From: JBDSKH01 sp035495435
GTDB lineage: Bacteria; Actinomycetota; Actinomycetes; Actinomycetales; Microbacteriaceae
Length of the DNA stretch: 27,474 nt
Assembly: GCA_035495435.1 (NCBI GenBank)
Contig: DATJFV010000038.1
Location: forward strand, 1-27,474
Reading direction: 5' to 3'
Below, one piece after another: positions 13,358 to 20,472 of the stretch. The stretch's first letter is position 1, and every line of letters begins with the position of its first letter. Both the position numbers and the translations under genes were made by a program. The notes under the pieces were generated by a model that worked only from the letters and a program-made list of their open reading frames with translations, did not search any database and had not been told where the DNA came from.

Positions 13358-14560
13358 CTACAGCGCGCTGAGGTCGACGGCCGGATCGGTGAGGCGGGCC
13401 TCGTCCACCGGCCGTGCCTCGCGGATCAGCCGCTGCACCTGGTCGTTCACGTCCCAGACGTTGACGTTCATCCCGGCCACGACGGCACCGGTCGGGCTCA
13501 GCCAGAACGCGACGAACTCGCGCGCGGCACGGTCGCCGCGGTACACGACGCGCGCGTCGCGGGCGAGGGGCGGATAGCCGGAGTACTCCATGCCGAGATC
13601 GAACTGGTCGGTGTAGAAGTACGGAATCTCGTCGAGCACCGCGTCGACACCCGCCATCGACGCGGCCGCCACCTTGCCCCCGGCGATCGCGTTCGCCCAG
13701 TGCTCGTTGCGCATCCGCTGCCCGATCACCGGGTGCATCGGGTTGGCGACGTCGCCGGCGGCGAAGATGTCGGGAGCGCTCGTGGCGAGATGCGCGTCGG
13801 TGAGGATGCCGTTGTCCACGGCCAGACCCGCAGCCTCGGCGAGCGCCGTGTCGGGTGCGGCACCGATTCCCGCAACCATCACATCCGCCGCGATCACGCC
13901 GCCGTCGGTGTGCACGCCGTCGGGCCCGAGCGCTGTGATCTGCGCCCCCGACCGGAAGACGACCCCGTGCTGCTCGTGCAGCTCGCGGAACATCGACCCG
14001 ATCTCGGCCCCCACCGCGCTCGCGAGCGGAACCTCCCCCCGCATGACGACGGTGACGTCGTTGCCGTAGGTGCGGGCCGCGGCCGCGGTCTCGAGGCCGA
14101 TCCACCCGGCCCCGATCACCACCACGTGTCGCCCGCCGGGTGCGAGGTCGGCCTTCAGCCGCTCGCTGTCATCGAGGGTGCGCAGGTACCGGATGCGGGG
14201 GTCGCCCGCCCCGGCGACGTCCAGCGCCCGGGGCTTTGCACCGGTGGCGATCAGCAACCGGTCGAAGGGCATCTCGCGTCCGTCGTCGAGGGTCAGCCGA
14301 TGGTCGCCGAGGGCCTGCACACGTGTTCCGGTGGTGAGGGCGATGTCGTGCTCGTCGTACCAGGTCGCCGGGTGCACGAACGCGCTGTCGGCACCCTCGG
14401 CGCCGAGCAGGTATCCCTTCGACAGCGGGGGGCGCTGGTAGGGCACGTGGGGTTCCGCCGCAAACAGCGCGATCTCTCCCCGTACGCCGCGCTCGCGCAG
14501 CTCCTCGGCAGCCGTGGCAGCCGCCAGGCCACCACCGACGATCACGAAACGGTCGGTCAT
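13358..14560 (-). CDS. FAD/NAD(P)-dependent oxidoreductase (ferredoxin/rubredoxin reductase type)
   Basis: This 400-aa flavoprotein has an N-terminal FAD-binding Rossmann motif VGGGLAAATAAEEL, PYQRPPLSKGYL (residues 40-51), LLIATGAKPR, a second NAD(P)-binding motif VIGAGWIGLETAA (148-160), and SAPDIFAAGDVA contacting FAD. The C-terminal domain carries FYTDQFDLGMEYSGY and WLSPTGAVVAGMNVN, as in BphA4-type reductases that pass electrons from NAD(P)H to a small redox protein. No ferredoxin or oxygenase gene is adjacent, so the electron acceptor is unknown. A GGAGG Shine-Dalgarno sequence (14572-14568) and TAGCGT box (14590-14585) precede the ATG, giving a normal 5' UTR. It is divergent from the response regulator. 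Confidence 0.92.
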   Translation of the reverse strand: MTDRFVIVGGGLAAATAAEELRERGVRGEIALFAAEPHVPYQRPPLSKGYLLGAEGADSAFVHPATWYDEHDIALTTGTRVQALGDHRLTLDDGREMPFDRLLIATGAKPRALDVAGAGDPRIRYLRTLDDSERLKADLAPGGRHVVVIGAGWIGLETAAAARTYGNDVTVVMRGEVPLASAVGAEIGSMFRELHEQHGVVFRSGAQITALGPDGVHTDGGVIAADVMVAGIGAAPDTALAEAAGLAVDNGILTDAHLATSAPDIFAAGDVANPMHPVIGQRMRNEHWANAIAGGKVAAASMAGVDAVLDEIPYFYTDQFDLGMEYSGYPPLARDARVVYRGDRAAREFVAFWLSPTGAVVAGMNVNVWDVNDQVQRLIREARPVDEARLTDPAVDLSAL

Positions 14561-14650
14561 GTCCGCACCTCCGGGTCGTTTCCGACGCTACCCCGGTCCG
14601 TGTCGCTGGGCATACAGCAGGCACTCAGCAAACCGTCAGACACTGGTGCC

Positions 14651-15343
14651 ATGAGCGACGGCCCCAAGATCCTGATCGTCGATGACGAGCCCAACATCCG
14701 CGACCTCCTCACCACCAGCCTGCGCTTCGCCGGCTTCGCGGTGCGAGCGGTCGGCAACGGCGCCCAGGCCATCTCGGCGGTCCTCGAAGAGGAACCCGAC
14801 CTCATCATCCTCGACGTCATGCTGCCCGACATGAACGGGTTCGGCGTCACCAAGCGCCTGCGAGCCTCGGGCTACACCGCCCCCATCCTCTTCCTCACCG
14901 CGAAGGACGACACCGAGGACAAGATCACCGGCCTCACCGTCGGCGGCGACGACTACGTGACCAAACCCTTCTCGCTGGACGAGATCGTCGCCCGCATCAA
15001 GGCGATCCTGCGTCGCACCATGCAAGACGAAGAGGACGCCATCATCCGCGCGGGCGAACTCACGATGGACCAGGACACCCACGAGGTCACCGTCGGCGAC
15101 GAGCCGGTCGAGCTCTCGCCCACCGAGTTCAAGCTGCTGCGCTACCTGATGCTCAACCCCAACCGGGTGCTGTCGAAGGCGCAGATCCTCGACCACGTCT
15201 GGGAGTACGACTTCAACGGCGACGCCGGCATCGTGGAGAGCTACATCAGCTACCTGCGACGTAAACTCGACCAGCACTCGAACGAGCCGATGATCCAGAC
15301 CAAGCGCGGGTTCGGATACATGCTGAAGGCCTCCAAGGCGTGA
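14651..15343 (+). CDS. OmpR/PhoB-family response regulator
   Basis: This 230-aa protein has a receiver domain (residues 5-120) with acidic Asp11/Asp12, phosphoacceptor Asp55 in LIILDVMLPDMNGF, Thr83 in FLTAKDD and Lys105 in YVTKPF. A linker leads to a winged-helix DNA-binding domain (about 133-228) with ELSPTEFKLLRYLMLNPNRVLSKAQILDHVW and YISYLRRKLD. It is a transcription factor activated by phosphorylation, presumably by the histidine kinase that follows. The ATG at 14651 is the only sensible start; much of the longer open frame upstream is antisense to the oxidoreductase. The regulated genes cannot be inferred. A palindromic repeat lies between it and the kinase gene. Confidence 0.96.
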   Translation: MSDGPKILIVDDEPNIRDLLTTSLRFAGFAVRAVGNGAQAISAVLEEEPDLIILDVMLPDMNGFGVTKRLRASGYTAPILFLTAKDDTEDKITGLTVGGDDYVTKPFSLDEIVARIKAILRRTMQDEEDAIIRAGELTMDQDTHEVTVGDEPVELSPTEFKLLRYLMLNPNRVLSKAQILDHVWEYDFNGDAGIVESYISYLRRKLDQHSNEPMIQTKRGFGYMLKASKA

Positions 15344-15348
15344 TCGGT

Positions 15349-15381
15349 GGTTGAGTAGCGGCGAAGCCGCGTCACGAAACC
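15349..15381 (-). repeat. Class-1 palindromic repeat inside the two-component operon
   Basis: GGTTGAGTAGCGGC-GAA-GCCGCGTCACGAAACC begins 6 bp after the response regulator stop. The usual GTATCG is GTCACG here. It occupies the 56-bp gap before the kinase start, so the operon mRNA would carry the hairpin. Confidence 0.9.
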
Positions 15382-15399
15382 CCCCACGAAAGGCCCGCG

Positions 15400-17121
15400 A
15401 TGTCGATGCATGCCTCGTTCGACCGCTGGTGGAACGGCATCTCGCTGCGTGCCAAGATCACCGGCGTCACGGTGCTGCTGCTCACCTTCGGACTCACCGT
15501 CGCGGGCGCCGGCACGATGACGGTGCTGCGCACCTACCTGCTCGAGCAGATCGATCAGCAGATCGCGACGGCGTACGAGAAACTGCCCGACACGATCACC
15601 ATCGCCACCATCCAGGAGTACGCCGAAGGCTCCCGGCTGAACCCGTTCTTCCTCGCCGCCGTCGACGCCGACGGCGAGATCCTGGTGAGCAACCAGAACA
15701 GCGAGCAGGCGGCGCTGCTGCCCGACACATCCGGTCTCACCTACGAGACGGTGGCCGCCATGGACCACCAGCCGACCACCCTGTACAACGAGTCGCGCAC
15801 CACCCAGTGGCGCATCATCCCGTACCCGGCGAAGGTCGCCGGCAGCAGCGAGCCGGCCACCCTGCTGGTCGGGCTGAACATGAACAATACCAACGGCATC
15901 ATCGCCCGGTACACGGTGATCTTCCTCGGGTTCGCGGTCGCGGTGGTGGTCTTCGGCGCCGCCACCACCCAACTCATGGTCACCTCGACCTTCGCCCCGC
16001 TGCGCGACGTCGAAGCGACCGCGGCCCGGTTCGCCGCCGGTGACTACAGCCAGCGCCTCGGCGGGGCAACCCCCAACACCGAGGTGGGCCGGCTGAACCG
16101 CTCGCTCAACACCATGCTGGCCCGCATCGACCGGGCCTTCGCCGACCGGCAGCGCTCGATCGAGCAAATGCGCCGGTTCGTCGGCGACGCCTCGCACGAA
16201 CTGCGCACGCCCCTGGTGTCGCTGCGCGGCTACGCCGAGCTGTACCGGATGGGGGCGATCCAGAACCCCGAGGATGTCGCGCAGGCGATGGACCGCATCG
16301 AACGCGAAGCGATCCGCATGGGCGCCCTCGTCGAAGACCTGCTCGAGCTGGCCCGGCTGGACGAGTCGAAGCCGCTGCAGATGGGCCCCGTCGACCTGCT
16401 GCCGATCGCCCAGGACGCGGCACTCGACGCATCCGTGTCGGCGCCGGAGCGGCGGATCACCGTGGTGGTTCCCGAACCGGCCACGGTCTCCGAGGCCGAC
16501 GGCCCCGCAGAGACCGACTCGGGCGTCGTCGCGGCCGAGACGATGGTGTCGGGTGCCCCGGCATCCACCAGCACCTGGGCATCGACCCTCGCCCTCGCCG
16601 GAGCCACCCTGGCCCGGCTGCGCCGCCGGCGTGCGACGCGCGGGCCGGGCCCCGAGGAGCAGGTGCCCGAAGTGGTGCCGCTGCCCGAGGTCGGCCCGAT
16701 CGTGCTGGCGAACGAGAACAAGATCCGCCAGGTGGTGACCAACCTGATGGGCAACGCGATGCGGTTCACCCCGGACGACAGCCCCATCGAACTCGCCGTC
16801 GAGGTGGACCGCGAGGGCGGATACGGGCAGCTGTCGATCGTGGACCACGGCGAGGGGATCCCGCCGCAGCTGCGCGAGAAGATCTTCCAGCGCTTCTGGC
16901 GCGCCGACACCTCGCGCACCCGCGACACGGGCGGCTCGGGCTTGGGCCTGGCGATCGTGGCGGGCATCGTGGCGGGCCACCACGGGCACGTCGAGGTGCT
17001 GGAGACCCCGGGCGGCGGGGCGACCTTCCGGGTCTCGCTTCCTCTCCTCACCAGTGCACCCGCGGCCGAGGAATCCCCCGTCGCGACGACCGAGCCCGAG
17101 GTGAAGCGCCCGCGTCCGTAG
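15400..17121 (+). CDS. Sensor histidine kinase with unusual insertion
   Basis: This 573-aa kinase has TM1 at about residues 20-43, an extracytoplasmic sensor (about 44-166), TM2 (167-190), a HAMP linker (about 191-245) and HisKA with phospho-acceptor His266 in FVGDASHELRTPL. The HATPase domain shows the N box around Asn452 (VVTNLMGNAMRFTP), VDHGEGIP and TGGSGLGLAIV. Between ITVVVPEP (about 353-360) and VLANENKIRQ (435 on) lies about 70 residues of Ala/Ser/Pro/Arg-rich sequence with one hydrophobic run. This is not part of the usual fold. A GAAAGG Shine-Dalgarno sequence precedes the ATG. It pairs with the upstream response regulator; the stimulus is unknown. Its TAG stop doubles as the first bases of the next gene's -10 box. 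Confidence 0.94.
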   Translation: MSMHASFDRWWNGISLRAKITGVTVLLLTFGLTVAGAGTMTVLRTYLLEQIDQQIATAYEKLPDTITIATIQEYAEGSRLNPFFLAAVDADGEILVSNQNSEQAALLPDTSGLTYETVAAMDHQPTTLYNESRTTQWRIIPYPAKVAGSSEPATLLVGLNMNNTNGIIARYTVIFLGFAVAVVVFGAATTQLMVTSTFAPLRDVEATAARFAAGDYSQRLGGATPNTEVGRLNRSLNTMLARIDRAFADRQRSIEQMRRFVGDASHELRTPLVSLRGYAELYRMGAIQNPEDVAQAMDRIEREAIRMGALVEDLLELARLDESKPLQMGPVDLLPIAQDAALDASVSAPERRITVVVPEPATVSEADGPAETDSGVVAAETMVSGAPASTSTWASTLALAGATLARLRRRRATRGPGPEEQVPEVVPLPEVGPIVLANENKIRQVVTNLMGNAMRFTPDDSPIELAVEVDREGGYGQLSIVDHGEGIPPQLREKIFQRFWRADTSRTRDTGGSGLGLAIVAGIVAGHHGHVEVLETPGGGATFRVSLPLLTSAPAAEESPVATTEPEVKRPRP

Positions 17122-17124
17122 CGT
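17119..17124 (+). promoter_or_regulatory. Leaderless-type -10 (TAGCGT) overlapping the kinase stop codon
   Basis: TAGCGT is followed by 6 nt and the ATG at 17131. Its TAG is the kinase stop codon. The WXG100 gene may therefore be transcribed separately. Confidence 0.45.
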
Positions 17125-17130
17125 CGGCGT

Positions 17131-17421
17131 ATGACCAGATACCAGGTAGACAGTGAGGCGGTCGCCGCGGCGACCGCCAGCATCCGCAGCACCATGGACC
17201 GCATCCACGCCGAGGCCGCGTCGCTGCTCGGGCAGCTCGTCGGGCTGCAGGGCTCGTGGACCGGTCAGGCGGCGACAGGGTTCCAGGGCGTCGTCACCGA
17301 CTGGAAGGCGACCCAGGCGCGCGTCGACGAGAGCCTGGCGGCCATCGGCGCCGCGCTCGCACGCGCCGGGCAGCAGTACGCCGAGGTCGAGCTGGCGAAC
17401 GCGCAGCTCTTCCGGCGGTAA
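17131..17421 (+). CDS. WXG100-family protein (ESAT-6-like)
   Basis: This 96-aa protein forms the expected helix-turn-helix hairpin: MTRYQVDSEAVAAATASIRS for the first helix, then LQGSWTGQAATGFQ with the WxG turn (W-T-G), then a second amphipathic helix. Length and motif placement fit WXG100 substrates of type VII (Esx) secretion. Canonical members form dimers and need an EccC-type ATPase; no such gene or partner is in the window. The substrate role is inferred from the family. A bidirectional hairpin follows and separates it from convergent groEL. Confidence 0.88.
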   Translation: MTRYQVDSEAVAAATASIRSTMDRIHAEAASLLGQLVGLQGSWTGQAATGFQGVVTDWKATQARVDESLAAIGAALARAGQQYAEVELANAQLFRR

Positions 17422-17432
17422 CGCACACAGCG

Positions 17433-17468
17433 GAACGGGCGGCCCCTCCGAAGAGGGACCGCCCGTTC
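17433..17468. terminator. Bidirectional hairpin terminator between the WXG100 gene and groEL
   Basis: Arms at 17433-17448 and 17453-17468 pair over 15 bp with one mismatch (43/58) and a CGAA loop. The hairpin lies between two convergent stop codons and can serve both genes. There is no strong T-run. Confidence 0.75.
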
Positions 17469-17481
17469 TCTGGACGCTGGG

Positions 17482-19110
17482 TCAGAAGTCCATGCCACCC
17501 GTGGGGTCGCCGGCCGGGGCCGGGTTCTTCTCGGGCTTGTCGGCGACGACGGCCTCGGTGGTGAGGAACAGACCGGCGATCGACGCGGCGTTCTGCAGCG
17601 CCGAGCGGGTCACCTTCACCGGGTCGTTGATGCCGGCGGCCAGCATGTCGACGTACTCACCGGTCGCGGCGTTGAGGCCCTGACCGACGGGGAGGTTGCG
17701 CACCTTGTCGACGACCACGCCGGGCTCCATTCCGGAGTTCAGCGCGATCTGCTTCAGCGGGGCGTCGATGGCGACCTTCACGATGTTCGCGCCGGTGGCC
17801 TCGTCGCCGACGAGCGAGGTGAGAGCCTTCGACTCGAACGCCGTCTTGCCGGCCTGGATCAGGGCGACGCCACCACCGGCGACGATGCCCTCTTCCCCAG
17901 CGGCCTTGGCGTTGCGCACCGCGTCCTCGATGCGGTGCTTGCGCTCCTTCAGCTCGACCTCGGTCGCGGCACCGGCCTTGATGACGGCCACGCCGCCGGC
18001 CAGCTTCGCCAGCCGCTCCTGCAGCTTCTCCCGGTCGTAGTCGCTGTCGGTGTTCTCGATCTCGGCACGGATCTGCTTCACGCGACCGGCGATCGCGTCG
18101 GCGGCACCGGCACCCTCGACGATCGTGGTCTCGTCCTTGGTGACGATGACCTTGCGCGCCTGGCCGAGCAGGTCGAGGGTGGCGTTCTCGAGCTTGAGAC
18201 CGACCTCCTCGCTGATGACCTGGCCACCCGTGAGGGTCGCGATGTCCTGCAGCTGCGCCTTGCGGCGGTCACCGAAGCCGGGGGCCTTCACGGCGACCGA
18301 CTTGAAGATGCCGCGGATCTTGTTCACGACCAGCGTGGCCAGAGCCTCGCCGTCGACGTCCTCGGCGATGATCAGCAGCTGCTTGCCGGCCTGGATCACC
18401 TTGTCGACGATCGGCAGCAGATCCTTGATGTTCGAGATCTTGCTGTTGACGATCAGGATGTACGGGTCTTCGAACACCGCCTCCTGACGCTCGGGGTCGG
18501 TGACGAAGTACTGCGACAGGTAGCCCTTGTCGAAGCGCATGCCCTCGGTCAGCTCGAGCGTGGTGCCGATGGAGCTGGACTCCTCGACGGTGACCACGCC
18601 CTCCTTGCCGACCTTGTCGATCGCGTTGGCGATCAGCTCGCCGATCTCGGTGTCGCCCGCGGAGATGGATGCGGTGGCCGCGATCTCCTCCTTGGTCTCG
18701 ACCTCCTTGGCGTTCTTCTGCAGCTGCGCCGTGACCTCCTTGACAGCCGCCTCGATGCCGCGCTTCAGCGAGATCGGGTCGGCGCCGGCCGCGACGTTGC
18801 GCAGGCCCTCGCGCACGAGCGCCTGGGCGAGCACGACCGAGGTGGTGGTGCCGTCACCGGCCACATCGTCGGTCTTCTTCGCGACCTCCTTGACCAGCTC
18901 AGCGCCGATCTTCTCGTACGGGTCGTCGAGCTCGATCTCCTTGGCGATCGAGACGCCGTCGTTGGTGATCGTGGGGGCGCCCCACTTCTTCTCCAGCACG
19001 ACGTTGCGACCGCGGGGGCCGAGGGTGACCTTGACGGCGTCGGCCAGGATGTTCAGGCCGCGCTCGAGGCCGCGACGGGCCTCCTCGTCGAAAGCAATGA
19101 TCTTTGCCAT
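17482..19110 (-). CDS. groEL: Chaperonin GroEL (60 kDa), orphan copy
   Basis: This 542-aa protein matches GroEL throughout: MAKIIAFDEEARRGLERGLN, VTLGPRGRNV, ITNDGVSIAKEIE, ATP-hydrolysis Asp86 in DDVAGDGTTTSVVLAQAL, and AAVEEGIVAGGG-like AAGEEGIVAGGGVALI. It ends GGMDF rather than the methionine/glycine tail of some paralogues. It folds proteins in a double-ring with GroES, in the cytoplasm. No groES precedes it, as is usual for the actinobacterial GroEL2-type housekeeping copy. Two CIRCE operators lie upstream, so repression by HrcA is expected. Transcription runs leftward and ends at the bidirectional hairpin. Confidence 0.98.
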   Translation of the reverse strand: MAKIIAFDEEARRGLERGLNILADAVKVTLGPRGRNVVLEKKWGAPTITNDGVSIAKEIELDDPYEKIGAELVKEVAKKTDDVAGDGTTTSVVLAQALVREGLRNVAAGADPISLKRGIEAAVKEVTAQLQKNAKEVETKEEIAATASISAGDTEIGELIANAIDKVGKEGVVTVEESSSIGTTLELTEGMRFDKGYLSQYFVTDPERQEAVFEDPYILIVNSKISNIKDLLPIVDKVIQAGKQLLIIAEDVDGEALATLVVNKIRGIFKSVAVKAPGFGDRRKAQLQDIATLTGGQVISEEVGLKLENATLDLLGQARKVIVTKDETTIVEGAGAADAIAGRVKQIRAEIENTDSDYDREKLQERLAKLAGGVAVIKAGAATEVELKERKHRIEDAVRNAKAAGEEGIVAGGGVALIQAGKTAFESKALTSLVGDEATGANIVKVAIDAPLKQIALNSGMEPGVVVDKVRNLPVGQGLNAATGEYVDMLAAGINDPVKVTRSALQNAASIAGLFLTTEAVVADKPEKNPAPAGDPTGGMDF

Positions 19111-19143
19111 AAGTGGATGGCGTCCCTTCCGGACGTTCGGTAA

Positions 19144-19170
19144 CTAGCACTCACGATGGTTGAGTGCCAG
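19144..19170. promoter_or_regulatory. CIRCE element 1 upstream of groEL
   Basis: CTAGCACTC, 9 bp, GAGTGCCAG: a close match to the CIRCE consensus TTAGCACTC-N9-GAGTGCTAA bound by the heat-shock repressor HrcA. It lies 34 bp upstream of the groEL ATG. Confidence 0.88.
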
Positions 19171-19178
19171 CGTTCATT

Positions 19179-19205
19179 CTGGCACTCGCCTATCGAGAGT
19201 GCAAG
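19179..19205. promoter_or_regulatory. CIRCE element 2 upstream of groEL
   Basis: CTGGCACTC, 9 bp, GAGTGCAAG: a second CIRCE site with the correct N9 spacer, starting 35 bp after the first. Two sites imply tight or cooperative HrcA repression. Confidence 0.85.
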
Positions 19206-19261
19206 CCGAACGCGCGGGTGGCGCGGGCGCCCCGGGGTCGGCGCGCCGCATCCGGAAAACG

Positions 19262-19465
19262 TCAGACGGGACGGACCGATTCGGCCTGCGGCCCCTTGTC
19301 GCCGCTGCCGATCTCGAACGTGACCGCCTGGCCGTCCTCGAGCACCTTGTACCCGCTCATCTCGATCGACGAATAGTGGACGAAGACGTCCTGCCCGCCG
19401 CCGTCGAGGGTGATGAAGCCGAACCCCTTCTCAGCGTTGAACCACTTGACCGTGCCGTGTGCCAT
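19262..19465 (-). CDS. cspA: Cold-shock protein, CspA family
   Basis: This 67-aa single-domain cold-shock protein reads MAHGTVKWFNAEKGFGFITL with RNP1 KGFGFI, RNP2 VFVHYS, and the end GDKGPQAESVRPV. It binds single-stranded nucleic acid and melts mRNA structure. Length is canonical, unlike the extended protein at 6542-6922. About 95 bp upstream are free of genes and could form a regulatory 5' UTR, though no convincing structure stands out. Confidence 0.96.
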   Translation of the reverse strand: MAHGTVKWFNAEKGFGFITLDGGGQDVFVHYSSIEMSGYKVLEDGQAVTFEIGSGDKGPQAESVRPV

Positions 19466-19575
19466 TCCGTGCTCCTTGCCGTGCTTGACGGCAGAGTAGA
19501 GCGCGCAGAGAAGCTCAGAACCCCGGATCGAGAGAACTCAACACGATCGAAACACGGGCGTAACACCCGGCGCGA

Positions 19576-20160
19576 TCAGCCCGAGGTGGCGCCGGCCAGG
19601 GTCGCGTAGTCGGCCCCCAGCACGATGGTGACCGGGTTGGCGTACTTGTCGGTCAGAGCCACCTTGCCGTCGACACCGAGCAGTTGCAGCAGCCCGCGGG
19701 CGATGCCCTCGAAGTCGGCCGACGTGTAGTAGATGGTCGTCGAGGCGATATCGGTGGTCGAGGCGGGGTTGCGCGACGGGTCTGGCCAGCCGGCCTCCTT
19801 GATCGCATCACCCGCGACGTTCTGCAGGTTCTCGGTCGCCGTGCCGTTGAGGATCGAGATGGCCAGCTTCAGCGACTTCGGCACGCTCGCCGGGTCGGTG
19901 ACCGGCGCCGCCGGTGACACGGTCGGGGCCGGCGACGCGGCCGCCTCGGCACCGCCACCGAAGTTCGGCAGCTCGAAACTGATCGACGGGTTCACCCGCG
20001 ACAGGCCGTAGAGCCCCGCCACCACCAGCAGGCCGGTGGCCAGCGCGGCCCAGGCGAACGCGATCGCACCGCGGCCACGACGGCGCGGAGCCCGGTGAGC
20101 GCCGACGCGCTTCAGATCGACGGGGACCTCGTCATACCGGTCCGGCGGGAAGTTGGCCAT
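19576..20160 (-). CDS. LytR C-terminal domain protein, single-pass membrane
   Basis: This 194-aa protein has a basic cytoplasmic N-terminus (HRAPRRRGRG), one transmembrane helix at about residues 31-53, a Ser/Pro/Ala linker, and a LytR_C-like extracytoplasmic domain with LAISILNGTATENLQNVAGDAIKEAGW and a TIYYTSADFEGIARGLLQLLG block. This domain often accompanies LCP enzymes that attach polymers to peptidoglycan, but no LCP catalytic domain is present, so a cell-envelope role is inference. It starts 3 nt after the DUF3263 stop, so the two form one transcription unit. Confidence 0.88.
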   Translation of the reverse strand: MANFPPDRYDEVPVDLKRVGAHRAPRRRGRGAIAFAWAALATGLLVVAGLYGLSRVNPSISFELPNFGGGAEAAASPAPTVSPAAPVTDPASVPKSLKLAISILNGTATENLQNVAGDAIKEAGWPDPSRNPASTTDIASTTIYYTSADFEGIARGLLQLLGVDGKVALTDKYANPVTIVLGADYATLAGATSG

Positions 20161-20163
20161 TGC

Positions 20164-20460
20164 TCAGCTGGGGTCCTGGTCGTCCATGCGGAAAGTGCGG
20201 GCGGCACGCGCCCGGGCACGGGCGTCGCGCAGGCGCTGCAGCCGGCGGACGAGCAGTGGATCGGAACGCAAAGCCACCGGCGAGTCGATGAGCGCGTACA
20301 ACATCTGATAGTACCGGGCTGCGGGAATGCTGAATTCCGCACGAATTGCGGCGTCCTTCGCCCCCACCCGGGCAGCCCACTGCCGCTCGAAATCGAGCAT
20401 GCGCAGCGACAGCTCATCGAGCTCAGGAGGCGCATCGCGCGCGGGTTCGGATGCCGGCAC
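20164..20460 (-). CDS. DUF3263 family protein
   Basis: This 98-aa helical protein contains LSLRMLDFERQWAARVGAKD, AIRAEFSIPAARYYQMLYAL and RSDPLLVRRLQRLRDARARA, the hallmark order of DUF3263. The middle block resembles a helix-turn-helix, so DNA binding is possible but unproven. The GTG at 20460-20458 is supported by TAGGAT (20472-20467), 6 nt upstream, as a leaderless promoter. It is cotranscribed with the LytR_C protein. DUF3263 and LytR_C genes often sit together in Actinobacteria. Confidence 0.9.
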   Translation of the reverse strand: MPASEPARDAPPELDELSLRMLDFERQWAARVGAKDAAIRAEFSIPAARYYQMLYALIDSPVALRSDPLLVRRLQRLRDARARARAARTFRMDDQDPS

Positions 20461-20466
20461 GCCGCG

Positions 20467-20472
20467 ATCCTA
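20467..20472 (-). promoter_or_regulatory. Leaderless-type -10 (TAGGAT) of the DUF3263 gene
   Basis: TAGGAT on the minus strand lies 6 nt before the GTG and overlaps the stop region of the upstream DUF2332 gene (stop at 20470-20472, TAG). As with the kinase, the stop codon and promoter share bases. Confidence 0.55.

Noticed and set aside
12453..13577. Plus-strand open frame across folP and the oxidoreductase end
   Set aside because: Antisense to two well-supported genes; no domain or start signal.
15250..17208. Long minus-strand open frame across the histidine kinase
   Set aside because: Shadow of the kinase gene in GC-rich DNA; composition is non-protein-like.
17935..19143. Plus-strand open frame over groEL
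   Set aside because: Antisense shadow of a clearly identified chaperonin; Leu/Asp/Gly-rich pattern is typical of GC-skew artefacts.
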